Assembly: GCF_003751845.1 (NCBI RefSeq)
Contig: NZ_RJKQ01000001.1
Location: 1,116,001 to 1,180,000, forward strand
Origin: Enterobacter sp. BIGb0383
Lineage (GTDB): Bacteria > Pseudomonadota > Gammaproteobacteria > Enterobacterales > Enterobacteriaceae
Direction: 5' to 3'
Length of the DNA: 64,000 bases
This document shows, in pieces, positions 33,846-42,823 of the stretch. The position numbers were made by a program, and so were the translations under genes. The notes below the pieces were generated by a model. That model searched no databases and was not told where the DNA came from. It worked only from the letters and a program-made list of their open reading frames with translations. Each line of letters starts with the position of its first letter. Within the stretch, counting starts at the first letter, position 1.

Positions 33846-35294
33846 ATGAAACGTCCAGGTTTAACCCCGGAAGACGCCGTCGAGGCTCTCCAGGCCCTGT
33901 ATACCCAGTCCGTTAACGCCCTGCGCAACTCCATCGCAAGCTATATTACCGACCAGAGCCTGCCCGATATCGAGGCCCGCGCACGTGGCCTGTTTGTTTA
34001 TCCTCAGCTCTCCGTGAGCTGGGACGGCAGCGCCCATAATCCGCCGAAAACCCGCGCCTTTGGCCGTTTCACCCACAGCGGCTGTTACACTACCACCATC
34101 ACCAGCCCGGCCCTGTTCCGGCCCTATCTGCTTGAACAGCTCACATTGCTGCAGCAGGACTACGGTGCGGAAATCACCGTTGAGCCATCCCAGCATGAAA
34201 TCCCCTGGCCCTATGTTATCGATGGCTCAGAGCTGACCCTGGACCGCTCCATGAGCGCGGGCCTGACGCGTCACTTCCCGACTACCGAACTGGCGCAAAT
34301 TGGCGATGAGACCGCCGACGGCCTGTTCCATCCCGGCGAGTTTTACCCGCTTTCCCATTTCGATGCCCGACGGGTTGATTTCTCTCTCGCCCGCCTGCGC
34401 CATTACACCGGTACGCCAGCAGAACATTTCCAGCCCTTCGTGCTGTTCACTAACTACACCCGCTATGTGGATGAGTTCGTGCGCTGGGGCTGCAGCCAGA
34501 TCCTCGACCCGGACAGTCCGTATATCGCCCTGTCCTGCGCCGGCGGCGCCTGGATCACCGCCGATACGGAAGCGCCGGAGACGGCCATTTCCGATCTGGC
34601 CTGGAAGAAGCACCAGATGCCGGCCTGGCACCTGATTACCGCCGACGGCGAGGGCATCACGCTTATCAATATCGGCGTCGGCCCGTCGAATGCCAAAACC
34701 ATCTGCGATCACCTGGCGGTACTGCGCCCGGCGGTGTGGCTGATGATTGGTCACTGCGGTGGCCTGCGCGAAAGCCAGTCCATTGGCGACTACGTGCTGG
34801 CCCACGCCTACCTGCGCGACGACCACGTGCTGGATGCGGTCCTGCCGCCGGATATCCCGATCCCCAGCATCGCCGAAGTACAGCGCGCGCTGTACGACGC
34901 CACCAAGGAGGTCAGCGGTATGGAGGGCGAGCAGGTGAAACAGCGCCTGCGTACCGGAACCGTCGTCACGACTGACGACCGTAACTGGGAGCTGCGCTAC
35001 ACCGCCTCGGCTCTGCGCTTTAACCTGAGCCGTGCGGTGGCCATCGATATGGAGAGCGCTACTATCGCCGCTCAGGGCTACCGCTTCCGCGTACCTTACG
35101 GCACGCTGCTGTGCGTCTCCGATAAGCCACTGCACGGCGAAATCAAGCTGCCCGGCCAGGCCAACCGCTTCTATGAAGGGGCGATCTCCGAGCATCTGCA
35201 GATTGGTATTCACGCCATTGATTTACTTCGGGCGGAAGGCGAAAAGCTCCATTCGCGCAAACTGCGCACCTTTAACGAGCCGCCGTTCCGCTAA
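33846..35294 (+). CDS. amn: AMP nucleosidase
   Basis: A 482-residue cytosolic enzyme that hydrolyses AMP to adenine and ribose 5-phosphate, full length and closely similar to E. coli Amn. An N-terminal AMP-nucleosidase-specific domain (about 1-190) precedes a phosphorylase/nucleosidase domain with NIGVGPSNAKTICDHLAVLR, MIGHCGGLRESQSIGDYVLA and AIDMESATIAAQGYRFRVPY, which hold the active-site residues. The start follows AAGGAGTGAATC. The next gene starts 23 bp downstream, so an aminopeptidase is likely co-transcribed. In E. coli amn responds to phosphate starvation; no Pho box was confirmed here. Confidence 0.96.
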   Translation: MKRPGLTPEDAVEALQALYTQSVNALRNSIASYITDQSLPDIEARARGLFVYPQLSVSWDGSAHNPPKTRAFGRFTHSGCYTTTITSPALFRPYLLEQLTLLQQDYGAEITVEPSQHEIPWPYVIDGSELTLDRSMSAGLTRHFPTTELAQIGDETADGLFHPGEFYPLSHFDARRVDFSLARLRHYTGTPAEHFQPFVLFTNYTRYVDEFVRWGCSQILDPDSPYIALSCAGGAWITADTEAPETAISDLAWKKHQMPAWHLITADGEGITLINIGVGPSNAKTICDHLAVLRPAVWLMIGHCGGLRESQSIGDYVLAHAYLRDDHVLDAVLPPDIPIPSIAEVQRALYDATKEVSGMEGEQVKQRLRTGTVVTTDDRNWELRYTASALRFNLSRAVAIDMESATIAAQGYRFRVPYGTLLCVSDKPLHGEIKLPGQANRFYEGAISEHLQIGIHAIDLLRAEGEKLHSRKLRTFNEPPFR

Positions 35295-35317
35295 TAACAT
35301 CAATAACAGGACTGACT

Positions 35318-37096
35318 ATGCAAACCACTTCACCGCTTTCCGCTCTGCGACTCTTTCTGCAACAGCAGGGGCTGGATGGCATGATCGTTCCCCGCGCCGA
35401 CGCTCACCAGAGCGAAGACTGCGCCGCCAGCGACAACAAGCTGCACTGGCTAACCGGCTTTACCGGCTCAGCCGGGCTGGCGCTGGTTCTGCACGACCGC
35501 GCCCTGCTGTTCGTTGACGGCCGCTACCAGGTGCAGGTTCGCGCCGAGGTCGATCTGCAGGCGTGGGAGATCCACCACCTGCATAACGAACCCCTCGCCG
35601 ACTGGCTGAAAACGGACGTATCCGCAGGAAGCCGCATCGCCTTTGAACCGATGCTGATGGTGAACAGTCAGTACCAGGCTTTGCGCGCCACGTCCTGCGA
35701 TCTGGTCGCGCTCCAGAGCGATCCTTTTGACGTCATCTGGCAGGATCGTCCTGCCGCGCCGCGCGGCGTTATCGGTGAGATGCCGCTGGATATCGCAGGC
35801 GAGAGCAGCCATGATAAACGCGCTCGTATTGCGGCCGTGCTGGCGGAGAAGGGGGCTGATTATCTGGCCATTACCCTGCCGGATAATATCGCCTGGCTGC
35901 TGAACGTGCGCGGCTCGGACGTCACCATGAACCCGGTGCCCCACTCTTTTGCCCTGCTGAGCCGCGAAGGCGACGTCGAGTGGTTTGTTACCGAAGAGAA
36001 AATCCGCAAACTGTCGCCTGCTCTGCTGGAAAGCCTGAAGGTTTCCCCGCAGCAGGAATTTGTTGCTCGCTGCCAGCAGATCGCCTCCGGCAAGACCATC
36101 CTGCTTGATGCCGACTATGCGCCGGTCGCCCTGCGCTTTGCCATCGAGCAAAACGGCGGCACGGTGCTGTGGCAGCCGGATCCCATCACCTTTATCAAAG
36201 CCGGTAAAAACGCAGTCGAGCTGGAGGGCTATCGCCAGAGCCACCGCACCGACGGCGCGGCCTGGGTGAACTTCCTCGCCTGGCTGGCCCATGAAGTCCC
36301 GGCCCGGGAAGCCGCCGGTAGCCCGCTTACCGAGATGGAAGCTCAGGCACGCCAGCTGGCCTTCCGCCAGCAGCAGGACGGGTTTATCGAGCAGAGCTTT
36401 AGCACGATTTCCGCCTCCGGCAGCAATGCGGCCATGTGCCACTATCACTCCAGCGAGAAAACCGACACCGCCATTACCCGGGACGGCTTCTATCTCAATG
36501 ACTCCGGCGGCCAGTATGTGAACGGCACTACCGATGCGACCCGTACTCTCTCCTTTGCCCCGCTGGATGCTCAGCGTCGCCTGCACTACACCGCGGTACT
36601 CAAAGGTTTTCTCTCCCTGATCGCTCTTCAGTTCCCGAGCGGTAGCCAGGGCCATCAACTGGACGCCTTCGCCCGTCGCGCGCTGTGGGAACTGGGTCTC
36701 GACTTCGATCACGGCACCGGTCACGGCGTCGGCCATCAGCTGTTGATCCACGAAGCGCCGCACCGCATCGCCAAAAAGGTCAACCCGTGGCCGCTTGAGG
36801 CAGGCAATATCATTACCATTGAGCCGGGCTACTATCTGGCGGACCAGTACGGGATCCGTATTGAAAATCAGGTGGAAGTGGTGGCGAGCATTCCTGGCTT
36901 CTGTCGCTTCTCAACCCTGACGCTGATCCCGATTGATGTTAGCCAGGTGGAGCTGCATCTGTTGAGTGACCAGGAACTGCAGTGGCTGGATGAGTATCAC
37001 CATCAGGTGCGGGAAACCCTCTCTCCGCTGGTGGACAGCGAAGCCAGGCCGTGGCTGTTTGCGGCGACGGCCCCGGTTCGGGTGCAGGCAGGATAA
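35318..37096 (+). CDS. Aminopeptidase P family (M24B) metallopeptidase
   Basis: A 592-residue cytosolic Xaa-Pro aminopeptidase of the long, three-domain type (two creatinase-like N-terminal domains and a pita-bread catalytic domain). All five metal ligands are visible: Asp395 (NDSGGQY), Asp406 (TTDATRT), His469 (GTGHGVGH), Glu502 (TIEPGYY) and Glu516 (RIENQV). It removes N-terminal residues before proline. It is distinct from the shorter PepP of the ubiH operon. It lies 23 bp downstream of amn and probably shares its transcript. Confidence 0.94.
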   Translation: MQTTSPLSALRLFLQQQGLDGMIVPRADAHQSEDCAASDNKLHWLTGFTGSAGLALVLHDRALLFVDGRYQVQVRAEVDLQAWEIHHLHNEPLADWLKTDVSAGSRIAFEPMLMVNSQYQALRATSCDLVALQSDPFDVIWQDRPAAPRGVIGEMPLDIAGESSHDKRARIAAVLAEKGADYLAITLPDNIAWLLNVRGSDVTMNPVPHSFALLSREGDVEWFVTEEKIRKLSPALLESLKVSPQQEFVARCQQIASGKTILLDADYAPVALRFAIEQNGGTVLWQPDPITFIKAGKNAVELEGYRQSHRTDGAAWVNFLAWLAHEVPAREAAGSPLTEMEAQARQLAFRQQQDGFIEQSFSTISASGSNAAMCHYHSSEKTDTAITRDGFYLNDSGGQYVNGTTDATRTLSFAPLDAQRRLHYTAVLKGFLSLIALQFPSGSQGHQLDAFARRALWELGLDFDHGTGHGVGHQLLIHEAPHRIAKKVNPWPLEAGNIITIEPGYYLADQYGIRIENQVEVVASIPGFCRFSTLTLIPIDVSQVELHLLSDQELQWLDEYHHQVRETLSPLVDSEARPWLFAATAPVRVQAG

Positions 37097-37120
37097 GTCT
37101 GAATATCTTTTGATTTACAT

Positions 37121-37157
37121 AACAATGGCCGCAATATCGTATTCTGCGGCCATTGTT
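37121..37157. terminator. Long perfect hairpin after the aminopeptidase gene
   Basis: A 13-bp perfect stem (AACAATGGCCGCA with TGCGGCCATTGTT) encloses an 11-nt loop between convergent genes. There is no U-tract, so it may be a rho-assisted or 3'-end-protecting structure. Confidence 0.55.
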
Positions 37158-37191
37158 AACGTCGGAAGCCCGGGTGCATAAGGCAATATGT

Positions 37192-38178
37192 TTATGTCGG
37201 GATCATGATCCTTTCTGCCTCATACTGATAAAGTGTATCACTGGGCCTCATTTTATATATATTATCCAGGTAGCCCAGCTGTCTATTTTCAATAATATTT
37301 TTTAGAGCATTTTCATGAGCTGACTTACAGCCGAAATAAACCGAAGTAATGGCGTATGGATTAACTCTGAAAAGATAAATGGCGTCAGGGTCGGTAACCC
37401 GACGATAAATTTCTTTTTTTATACTTTGATCCCCCATCTCCTCATGCATTTCATATCCTTCAGGAAATATTATTTTTATTTTCTGGTTCTCTTGTTCTTC
37501 CACCTTGATGGATAAATCTTCTTTGCAGGTTGCTCTAACATATTCATTATCGCGGCATATTATTACATCTGCATCATATAAGCGAACGACTATGCGCTGT
37601 TCCTGCTCATAGATCCAATCGATAGACTTGGTGAACAGAACCGTTTTGTAGAACTTATTCCAGTGGTAGTCGGACATTGAGTCCGGTGCGGAAAACTCCG
37701 GTCTTTTGAATGCAGGTAGCTCTCTGCGATAATCCACCTTTTCAGGGAGTTCAAAACAGGTACCCATAAAATCTTTTTCAAACCGGGACGGTCTCCCATC
37801 TACGTCATACGTAGAATCTGCGAAAAATGGCTCATTGAAATCAAATTCAACAACTACGCCTTTATGCTCGTTACTATAATGTGCCCACATCAGTGGATTA
37901 CTATAGCTTTCCGTAAAGGAAATAATACCAAGTTCGCTGATATCTCCCTGAAGAAGCCCCATACTTTCCCGAACCTGATAGTCATCAGGTTCGTCATATG
38001 TATCTTTACCTTGTTCACGATAATATTTCAGGTGGTTGTGATTTGCATCTCTGACCTGCTCTGCGTTAAAGCGCCCTTCAAACGGATCGTTAAGCAACAC
38101 CGCAGGCGTAGCTCTGATCATTGGCTCAGAGAAAAAACCGTCTCTCAGAGTCATATATTTGTACAAAAATCTGGTCAT
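37192..38178 (-). CDS. DUF2971 domain protein
   Basis: The ATG at 38178 gives 328 residues; a TTG at 38187 is an alternative. The N-terminus (FLYKYMTLRDGFFSEPMIRA, LNDPFEGRFN) and the GIISFTESYSNPLMWAHYSN segment are the DUF2971 signature. Members are widespread in accessory regions and defence-like neighbourhoods, and their activity is not established. The gene is much more AT-rich than its neighbours and lies directly beside tRNA-Asn copy 2, so recent acquisition is likely. Confidence 0.85.
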   Translation of the reverse strand: MTRFLYKYMTLRDGFFSEPMIRATPAVLLNDPFEGRFNAEQVRDANHNHLKYYREQGKDTYDEPDDYQVRESMGLLQGDISELGIISFTESYSNPLMWAHYSNEHKGVVVEFDFNEPFFADSTYDVDGRPSRFEKDFMGTCFELPEKVDYRRELPAFKRPEFSAPDSMSDYHWNKFYKTVLFTKSIDWIYEQEQRIVVRLYDADVIICRDNEYVRATCKEDLSIKVEEQENQKIKIIFPEGYEMHEEMGDQSIKKEIYRRVTDPDAIYLFRVNPYAITSVYFGCKSAHENALKNIIENRQLGYLDNIYKMRPSDTLYQYEAERIMIPT

Positions 38179-38390
38179 CCCGATCAATAGCTCCTTTATT
38201 TATCGAAAATAAAAAAATCTGGAATCAGCATCTATTGTTTATCACAATCCGTTGTAATTATTCAAAAAAATCGATTCCCGGCAGGAAATGAACGTAGCAA
38301 CAAAGAAAATTTCAGTCGTCTGCCTGAAACGGGCGTCTCAGAAGAACAGGCTGTAACAGAGAGTTCAGAGAGCGTAGCCTGCTAAAAGCA

Positions 38391-38416
38391 AAAAGCCTGC
38401 TCGAAAGCAGGCTTTT
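38391..38416 (-). terminator. Terminator after tRNA-Asn copy 2
   Basis: AAAAGCCTGC and GCAGGCTTTT flank a short loop just past the CCA end of the tRNA on the minus strand, followed by a further T on that strand. Confidence 0.85.
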
Positions 38417-38423
38417 CTAAATT

Positions 38424-38499
38424 TGGCTCCTCTGACTGGACTCGAACCAGTGACATACGGATTAACAGTCCGCCGTTCTACCGACTGAACTACAGAGGA
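38424..38499 (-). tRNA. tRNA-Asn (GTT), copy 2
   Basis: The exact reverse complement of copy 1: a 76-nt cloverleaf with anticodon GTT and encoded CCA. It is inverted relative to copies 1 and 3. Its own promoter (38518-38546) reads TTGACA-N17-TAATAT on the minus strand. Confidence 0.98.
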
Positions 38500-38517
38500 A
38501 TCGTGTGAACGGGGCGA

Positions 38518-38546
38518 ATATTAGCGGCGCATCCCGACCTTGTCAA
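38518..38546 (-). promoter_or_regulatory. Sigma-70 promoter of tRNA-Asn copy 2
   Basis: TTGACA (38541-38546 on the minus strand) and TAATAT (38518-38523) with a 17-bp spacer and GC-rich discriminator. Confidence 0.8.
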
Positions 38547-38751
38547 AGACTGATTTGCACAGTTTTGTGCGTTTGCCGATTTATTCTCCAGTTTGCGCAG
38601 AAACAGCGCTTTTGGATGGCTTAGAGTTTATCTCATCAGGCGTTATTGGCGCAGCCAGTTTGGTCACGGACAGCGCGGAAGAACCGGAGCGTACACGTAG
38701 TACGTGAGGATTTTGAGCACTGCCCGGGGCCAAAATGGCAAGTAAAATAGC

Positions 38752-40176
38752 CTAATGAGATGAACTCTTAGGATACTTCCACAGCCAGCGTCCGCTGACC
38801 ATTCGCCAGTAGAAGAACGCCCCGCGCACCGCCCAGTCAAAGAACATCCCCATCCAGACACCCACCACGCCCATCCCCAGCACCACGCCCAGGGTGTAGC
38901 CTGCTACGACGCGACAGCCCCACATCCCGAGCATCGACACCCACATGGCAAATCGGGCATCGCGTGCGCCCTTCTGCCCGGCAGGTAACACCCAGGACGC
39001 GGCCCAGATCGGCATAAAGGCGGCGTTGAGCCAGATGAGTACCTGCACCACCTCCTTCACGTCCTGCTCCTGGGTATAGAACGAGGCCAGCAGCCCGCCG
39101 AACGGCGCGCTGACCCAGGCAATCAGGGTCAGGAAAATCGTCGATAGCCAGAACACGTGACGCAGCTGGCGCTCGGCCTGGCCTATCTGACCTTTACCCA
39201 GACGCTTGCCGGTAATAATGGTCGACGCCGAGCCGAGGGCATTACCGGGCAGGTTAATCACCGCCGCAATGGAGAAGGCTATAAAGTTACCGGCAATGAC
39301 GTTGGTGCCCATTCCGGCGACAAACATCTGGGTCAGCAGCTTCCCGCCGTTAAACAGCACCGACTCGATGCTGGCCGGGATCCCGATCCCCAGAACCTCC
39401 CACAGAATGCTGAAGTTCAGCGGCTTAAAGTAGCTCTTCAGGGTGATGCGCAGGGCCGGATTAAAGCCAATCATCAGCACCACGATAATTGCCACCGCGC
39501 CAATATAGCGGGCAATGGTCAGGCCCAGACCCGCGCCGACAAAGCCCAGACCATCCCAGGAAAACACCCCGTAGATCAGCACGCTGCTGATCATAATATT
39601 GAGGATATTCATCCCGCCGTTAATGATCAGCGGAATACGGGTATTCCCTGCACCGCGCAGCGCCCCGCTGCCGATAAGCGTAATCGCCGCCGCCGGATAG
39701 CTCAGCACCGTTAGCTCCAGATAGGTCAGCGCCAGAGCCTTCACTTCCGGCGTCGCCTCACCGGCAACAAAATTAATAATCTGCTCGCCGCTGGCATGGA
39801 TAACAACCGCCAGCACGATGGCAAACAGGGTCATAATCACCAGCGACTGCCGCGCCGCCGACCTCGCCCGGCTCGGATCCAGCTTGCCGAGGCTAAAGGC
39901 CACCACCACAGTGGTCCCGAGATCCACTGCGGCAAAGAAGGCCATAATCACCATATTGAAGCTGTCCGCCAGCCCGACACCGGCCATGGCTTCTTTACCC
40001 AGCCAGCTCACCAGGAACGTACTGAGCACGCCCATCAGCAGGACGCAGGTGTTTTCCAGAAAGATAGGCACAGCAAGGGGGGAGATTTCTCGCCAGAACA
40101 ACACGCGGTAAGTTTTGCGCTTCTGGTACCAGGGCGTCCGCTGGACGGCCTGACGTAAGGCGACGGAGACGTTCAA
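38752..40176 (-). CDS. yeeO: MATE-family efflux transporter YeeO
   Basis: A 474-residue, 12-TM inner-membrane exporter matching E. coli YeeO over its length (YRVLFWREISPLAVPIFLEN and ALRGAGNTRIPLIINGGMNI). YeeO has been linked to export of flavins and dipeptides. The frame opens at TTG (40176) with AAGG six bases upstream; no ATG is present at the equivalent point, so the start is unusual. Position between tRNA-Asn copies matches the E. coli yeeO-asn region. Confidence 0.94.
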   Translation of the reverse strand: MNVSVALRQAVQRTPWYQKRKTYRVLFWREISPLAVPIFLENTCVLLMGVLSTFLVSWLGKEAMAGVGLADSFNMVIMAFFAAVDLGTTVVVAFSLGKLDPSRARSAARQSLVIMTLFAIVLAVVIHASGEQIINFVAGEATPEVKALALTYLELTVLSYPAAAITLIGSGALRGAGNTRIPLIINGGMNILNIMISSVLIYGVFSWDGLGFVGAGLGLTIARYIGAVAIIVVLMIGFNPALRITLKSYFKPLNFSILWEVLGIGIPASIESVLFNGGKLLTQMFVAGMGTNVIAGNFIAFSIAAVINLPGNALGSASTIITGKRLGKGQIGQAERQLRHVFWLSTIFLTLIAWVSAPFGGLLASFYTQEQDVKEVVQVLIWLNAAFMPIWAASWVLPAGQKGARDARFAMWVSMLGMWGCRVVAGYTLGVVLGMGVVGVWMGMFFDWAVRGAFFYWRMVSGRWLWKYPKSSSH

Positions 40177-40326
40177 AATTGACCTTAATTGAAAAAGTTG
40201 AAACTACTTTTCAAATGATGATGGAGAAACCCTAATCCTGCAAAGTATTTTTCCACAAAAATCGCTGGCAAATACAACAAATTGTTGACGGATGCAGCAG
40301 ACGAGATGGCGCGGTGCAATTGCGGT

Positions 40327-40354
40327 TTGACAAAGAAAATTTCGCCGCTAAGAT
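40327..40354 (+). promoter_or_regulatory. Sigma-70 promoter of tRNA-Asn copy 3
   Basis: TTGACA (40327-40332) and TAAGAT (40349-40354) with a 16-bp spacer upstream of the tRNA. Confidence 0.75.
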
Positions 40355-40369
40355 AGGCCTCCATGCGAT

Positions 40370-40445
40370 TCCTCTGTAGTTCAGTCGGTAGAACGGCGGA
40401 CTGTTAATCCGTATGTCACTGGTTCGAGTCCAGTCAGAGGAGCCA
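40370..40445 (+). tRNA. tRNA-Asn (GTT), copy 3
   Basis: A 76-nt tRNA identical to copies 1 and 2, with anticodon GTT and encoded CCA end. Confidence 0.98.
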
Positions 40446-40454
40446 TATTTAGAG

Positions 40455-40487
40455 AAGCCCGCCCAGGGAAACCTGAGGCGGGCTTTT
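40455..40487 (+). terminator. Terminator after tRNA-Asn copy 3
   Basis: AAGCCCGCC and GGCGGGCTTTTT form a GC-rich stem with a T-run 10 bp after the tRNA. Confidence 0.88.
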
Positions 40488-40581
40488 TGTTATCTGACAT
40501 ACCGGTATGGCGTAGTTTGCATCTTTTGACGGTCGGGGATTGATAATGCGAGCACCAAAATGCCCGACGACAGGAGAAAAG

Positions 40582-41112
40582 ATGTTTTCAATCGAACAGG
40601 CAAAACTAATGGCGTCAAAATTGCGGACTTCACTGGAGTCATGCGACGTCACCCTTTCCCACTCTTCCGCGCTGGAAATCGTATCTCAACAGTTGGGATT
40701 TAAGGACTGGAATACCGCATCGGCAAAGCTAACTCCGCAGCCCGCAGATTCTGTTGTTTCATTTGAAAAAAGTATCCCTATTCTGCGCATGTTTAACGAG
40801 CGGAAGGCGCGTGAGTTCTATCTGGATTTTCTCGGATTCACGGTTGAATTCGAACATCGCTTTGAAGCCGATCTGCCTCTTTATATGGGTATCGACCGCA
40901 ACGGTTTACAGATACATCTCTCTGAGCATCATGGCGATGCCAGCCCGGGCGCCACAGTTTTCGTCCCCATACGTAATATTGAATTATTCAGGGATGAATT
41001 AAACCACAAGAATTATGGATACGGTCGCCCGGAGATAGTACAGCAGGACTGGGGAAAACTTCTGGAAGTTTATGATCCCTCTGGCAACAGAATTCGCTTC
41101 TGTCAAAGCTGA
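40582..41112 (+). CDS. Glyoxalase-superfamily protein with N-terminal glyoxalase-related domain
   Basis: The ATG at 40582 behind GGAGAAAAG gives 176 residues; the 14 extra residues of a longer frame are not needed. Residues 1-50 (SIEQAKLMASKLRTSLESCD and then LGFKDWNTASAKL) form a helical glyoxalase-related domain. Residues 65-176 are a vicinal-oxygen-chelate fold of the bleomycin-resistance type (REFYLDFLGFTVEFEHRF, GLQIHLSEHHG, VYDPSGNRIRF). Such proteins bind metals or sequester small toxic compounds; the substrate is unknown. It follows tRNA-Asn copy 3 and looks like an accessory gene. Confidence 0.85.
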   Translation: MFSIEQAKLMASKLRTSLESCDVTLSHSSALEIVSQQLGFKDWNTASAKLTPQPADSVVSFEKSIPILRMFNERKAREFYLDFLGFTVEFEHRFEADLPLYMGIDRNGLQIHLSEHHGDASPGATVFVPIRNIELFRDELNHKNYGYGRPEIVQQDWGKLLEVYDPSGNRIRFCQS

Positions 41113-41278
41113 GCCACAGAAAGTGTACTGACAACAACGTCGTATTTTAATGTCCGCGAGCGCCAGGTTTTCAGTACTGCCGCTCTGCGAATAAATTTAT
41201 TCCCCTTATCGTGTTTATTTTTATGTCTATGTGGTTTTTCCCGGGGCAAAACAAGTAACTAAAACCAGAACTATTTAA

Positions 41279-42220
41279 TTAGCGAACGCAGTGTATCGAA
41301 TAGAGTCTGTTGCCGTATTCAAAAGTTTGTGAAAGATTCAGTGACCTTGCTGTTGAGACAACATTACGTAAACTACGCTTCTGTTTTCTCGTCAATATCC
41401 GCGGCGAATGAGCAAAGGTATATATCGCCAGTTCCTGCACAGAACAGATTCGAAGCGTATGGGAAAACAGGCCAGTAATGGCCATAATCTTCTCAACATT
41501 CGGATCAATTGCATTAATGACTTGCTCAATGCGTTTGATCTTCACTCTAATGGTATCAATCGCCGTCACGGCATCTTTCACGTTCGCCGCCTTGACCCAT
41601 ATCGGTTCATGGTGAAACAGTCGATTGCGATACTTCCTGAGTTCTATGAGCCGTTCCTGTAAGAGCCTACGGGCATCCGCATTTTTAGATGAAAAAGTGG
41701 CGTAGTTCCTGAAACAGCGACCGAACGAGGTGGGCCACAGGTAATGCTGGTGCCTACCATTGTTTCGCCCGCCAGGTGCTGCGAATTCGTTTTTAAGAAT
41801 GAAATGCCATGCACTGAAGTCAGTAGCCGCAATGATCTGATCGTGCGACCAGACCGGAGGATGTCCTGGTACCCCCCCTGACAGACGTTGATCCTGCTCC
41901 CAGCTTCTGTTCAGGTTGTCGATGGCCTGCGTTATTTTACCGTAAAAGTTTGTTTTCTGAATGCGAGTCTTACAGGCCAGGACAGGGTTATCCCACCACT
42001 TTTTACCGAATCGACGCGTGGCTTCGCGGTCAATGCTATTTCGTAGAGTGACCTCAAGGTTCTGAAGAAGCGGATAAATAGAACTTGCAGCATGCTGCGC
42101 CCAGATGTATACCCCGTAAATTTCGTAGTCTTGCACAGGACGAAAGGTTGTGATGAAACTGCTCAGCCTCGGAGAGGTAATAAATGGTAGCACCGCTGCA
42201 TAATTGGCGTTTTGTGGCAT
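41279..42220 (-). CDS. Abi-family protein with HEPN motif
   Basis: A 313-residue protein of the Abi_2/Abi-like (abortive infection) family. The clearest mark is the HEPN ribonuclease motif Arg198-Asn-Arg-Leu-Phe-His203 followed by His-Glu-Pro (YRNRLFHHEP). The region EVTLRNSIDREATRRFG near residue 55 and the WWDNP stretch are also family-typical. HEPN Abi proteins are candidate RNases that act in phage defence or as toxins. No partner antitoxin gene lies beside it. The location beside tRNA-Asn copy 3 and a pseudogene points to an accessory patch. Confidence 0.85.
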   Translation of the reverse strand: MPQNANYAAVLPFITSPRLSSFITTFRPVQDYEIYGVYIWAQHAASSIYPLLQNLEVTLRNSIDREATRRFGKKWWDNPVLACKTRIQKTNFYGKITQAIDNLNRSWEQDQRLSGGVPGHPPVWSHDQIIAATDFSAWHFILKNEFAAPGGRNNGRHQHYLWPTSFGRCFRNYATFSSKNADARRLLQERLIELRKYRNRLFHHEPIWVKAANVKDAVTAIDTIRVKIKRIEQVINAIDPNVEKIMAITGLFSHTLRICSVQELAIYTFAHSPRILTRKQKRSLRNVVSTARSLNLSQTFEYGNRLYSIHCVR

Positions 42221-42577
42221 GATATCCTTTTCCTGGCAGGTCCTTCCGTTGACACATATTTTACCCGGGTGTAGATTACGTCCTGCAAGCCTGCATAACC
42301 TTCTTCCCCTTAACTGGTTCTAGTCGTTATGCACCACAGGCAAAGCGTTTTTTGAAGGCCCACCTCTGGTGGGCCTTCCTCGTTCTAACCTGCATACTCC
42401 CTCCATCAGGTCAATTTTGCAGGAGGCCAACCCTAGCCTCCGATGATTCAGGCTTCCGAAAACGATACGCCCATAACCCACTGATGAATAGCGACTTTCC
42501 TGGAATCAGGATCTCATATCTCAATGAAAATTAAGCGTTGAATTTACACCGGCGTTTCTGAAAAAAAAGGACCAACC
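42221..42577. other. Intergenic region with a strong hairpin
   Basis: About 357 bp without a convincing gene. It contains an 11-bp perfect stem at 42354-42378. A 60-codon frame at 42352-42534 crosses the hairpin and looks spurious. Confidence 0.6.
42354..42378. repeat. Perfect 11-bp inverted repeat
   Basis: GAAGGCCCACC and GGTGGGCCTTC enclose TCT. There is a T-run before it on the plus strand but none after it on either strand, so it is not a standard terminator. Confidence 0.6.
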
Positions 42578-42810
42578 ATGAGCACCTCAGCCGCCGACAA
42601 TATCCTTCCCTTTGTCAGCGCCACGCAGAGGCCTTTGCGCGCAAGCGTTCGCAGGCACTGTTTGAAAGAAGCTGGCTGGACAAGTTTATCGCAGCCGTTG
42701 GTGGAAAGGGGCATATTCTGGATATTGGCTGCGGTAACGGCCAGCCGATTGCTGACTATTTTATCGCTCAGGGCTTCCCGCTTACCGGCATCGATGGCGG
42801 AGCCGCTGCC
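42578..42810 (+). pseudogene. Remnant of a class I SAM-dependent methyltransferase (frameshifted and truncated)
   Basis: An ATG at 42578 starts MSTSAADNIL, which by comparison with its type should continue into the methyltransferase sequence, but the frame shifts near 42601. The sequence resumes in the next frame as CQRHAEAFARKRSQALFERS, then GKGHILDIGCGNGQP, the SAM-binding motif I, and LTGIDG, motif II. After about 42805 homology stops abruptly and the DNA becomes the 3' end of the opposite-strand oxidoreductase gene. Roughly the first 75 residues of what should be about 200 remain, so it is inactive. Confidence 0.75.
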
Positions 42811-42823
42811 CCGCCTTTGTCGA

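Noticed and set aside
33861..36763. Long antisense frames opposite amn and the aminopeptidase
   Set aside because: High-GC shadow frames; the sense strands encode complete conserved enzymes.
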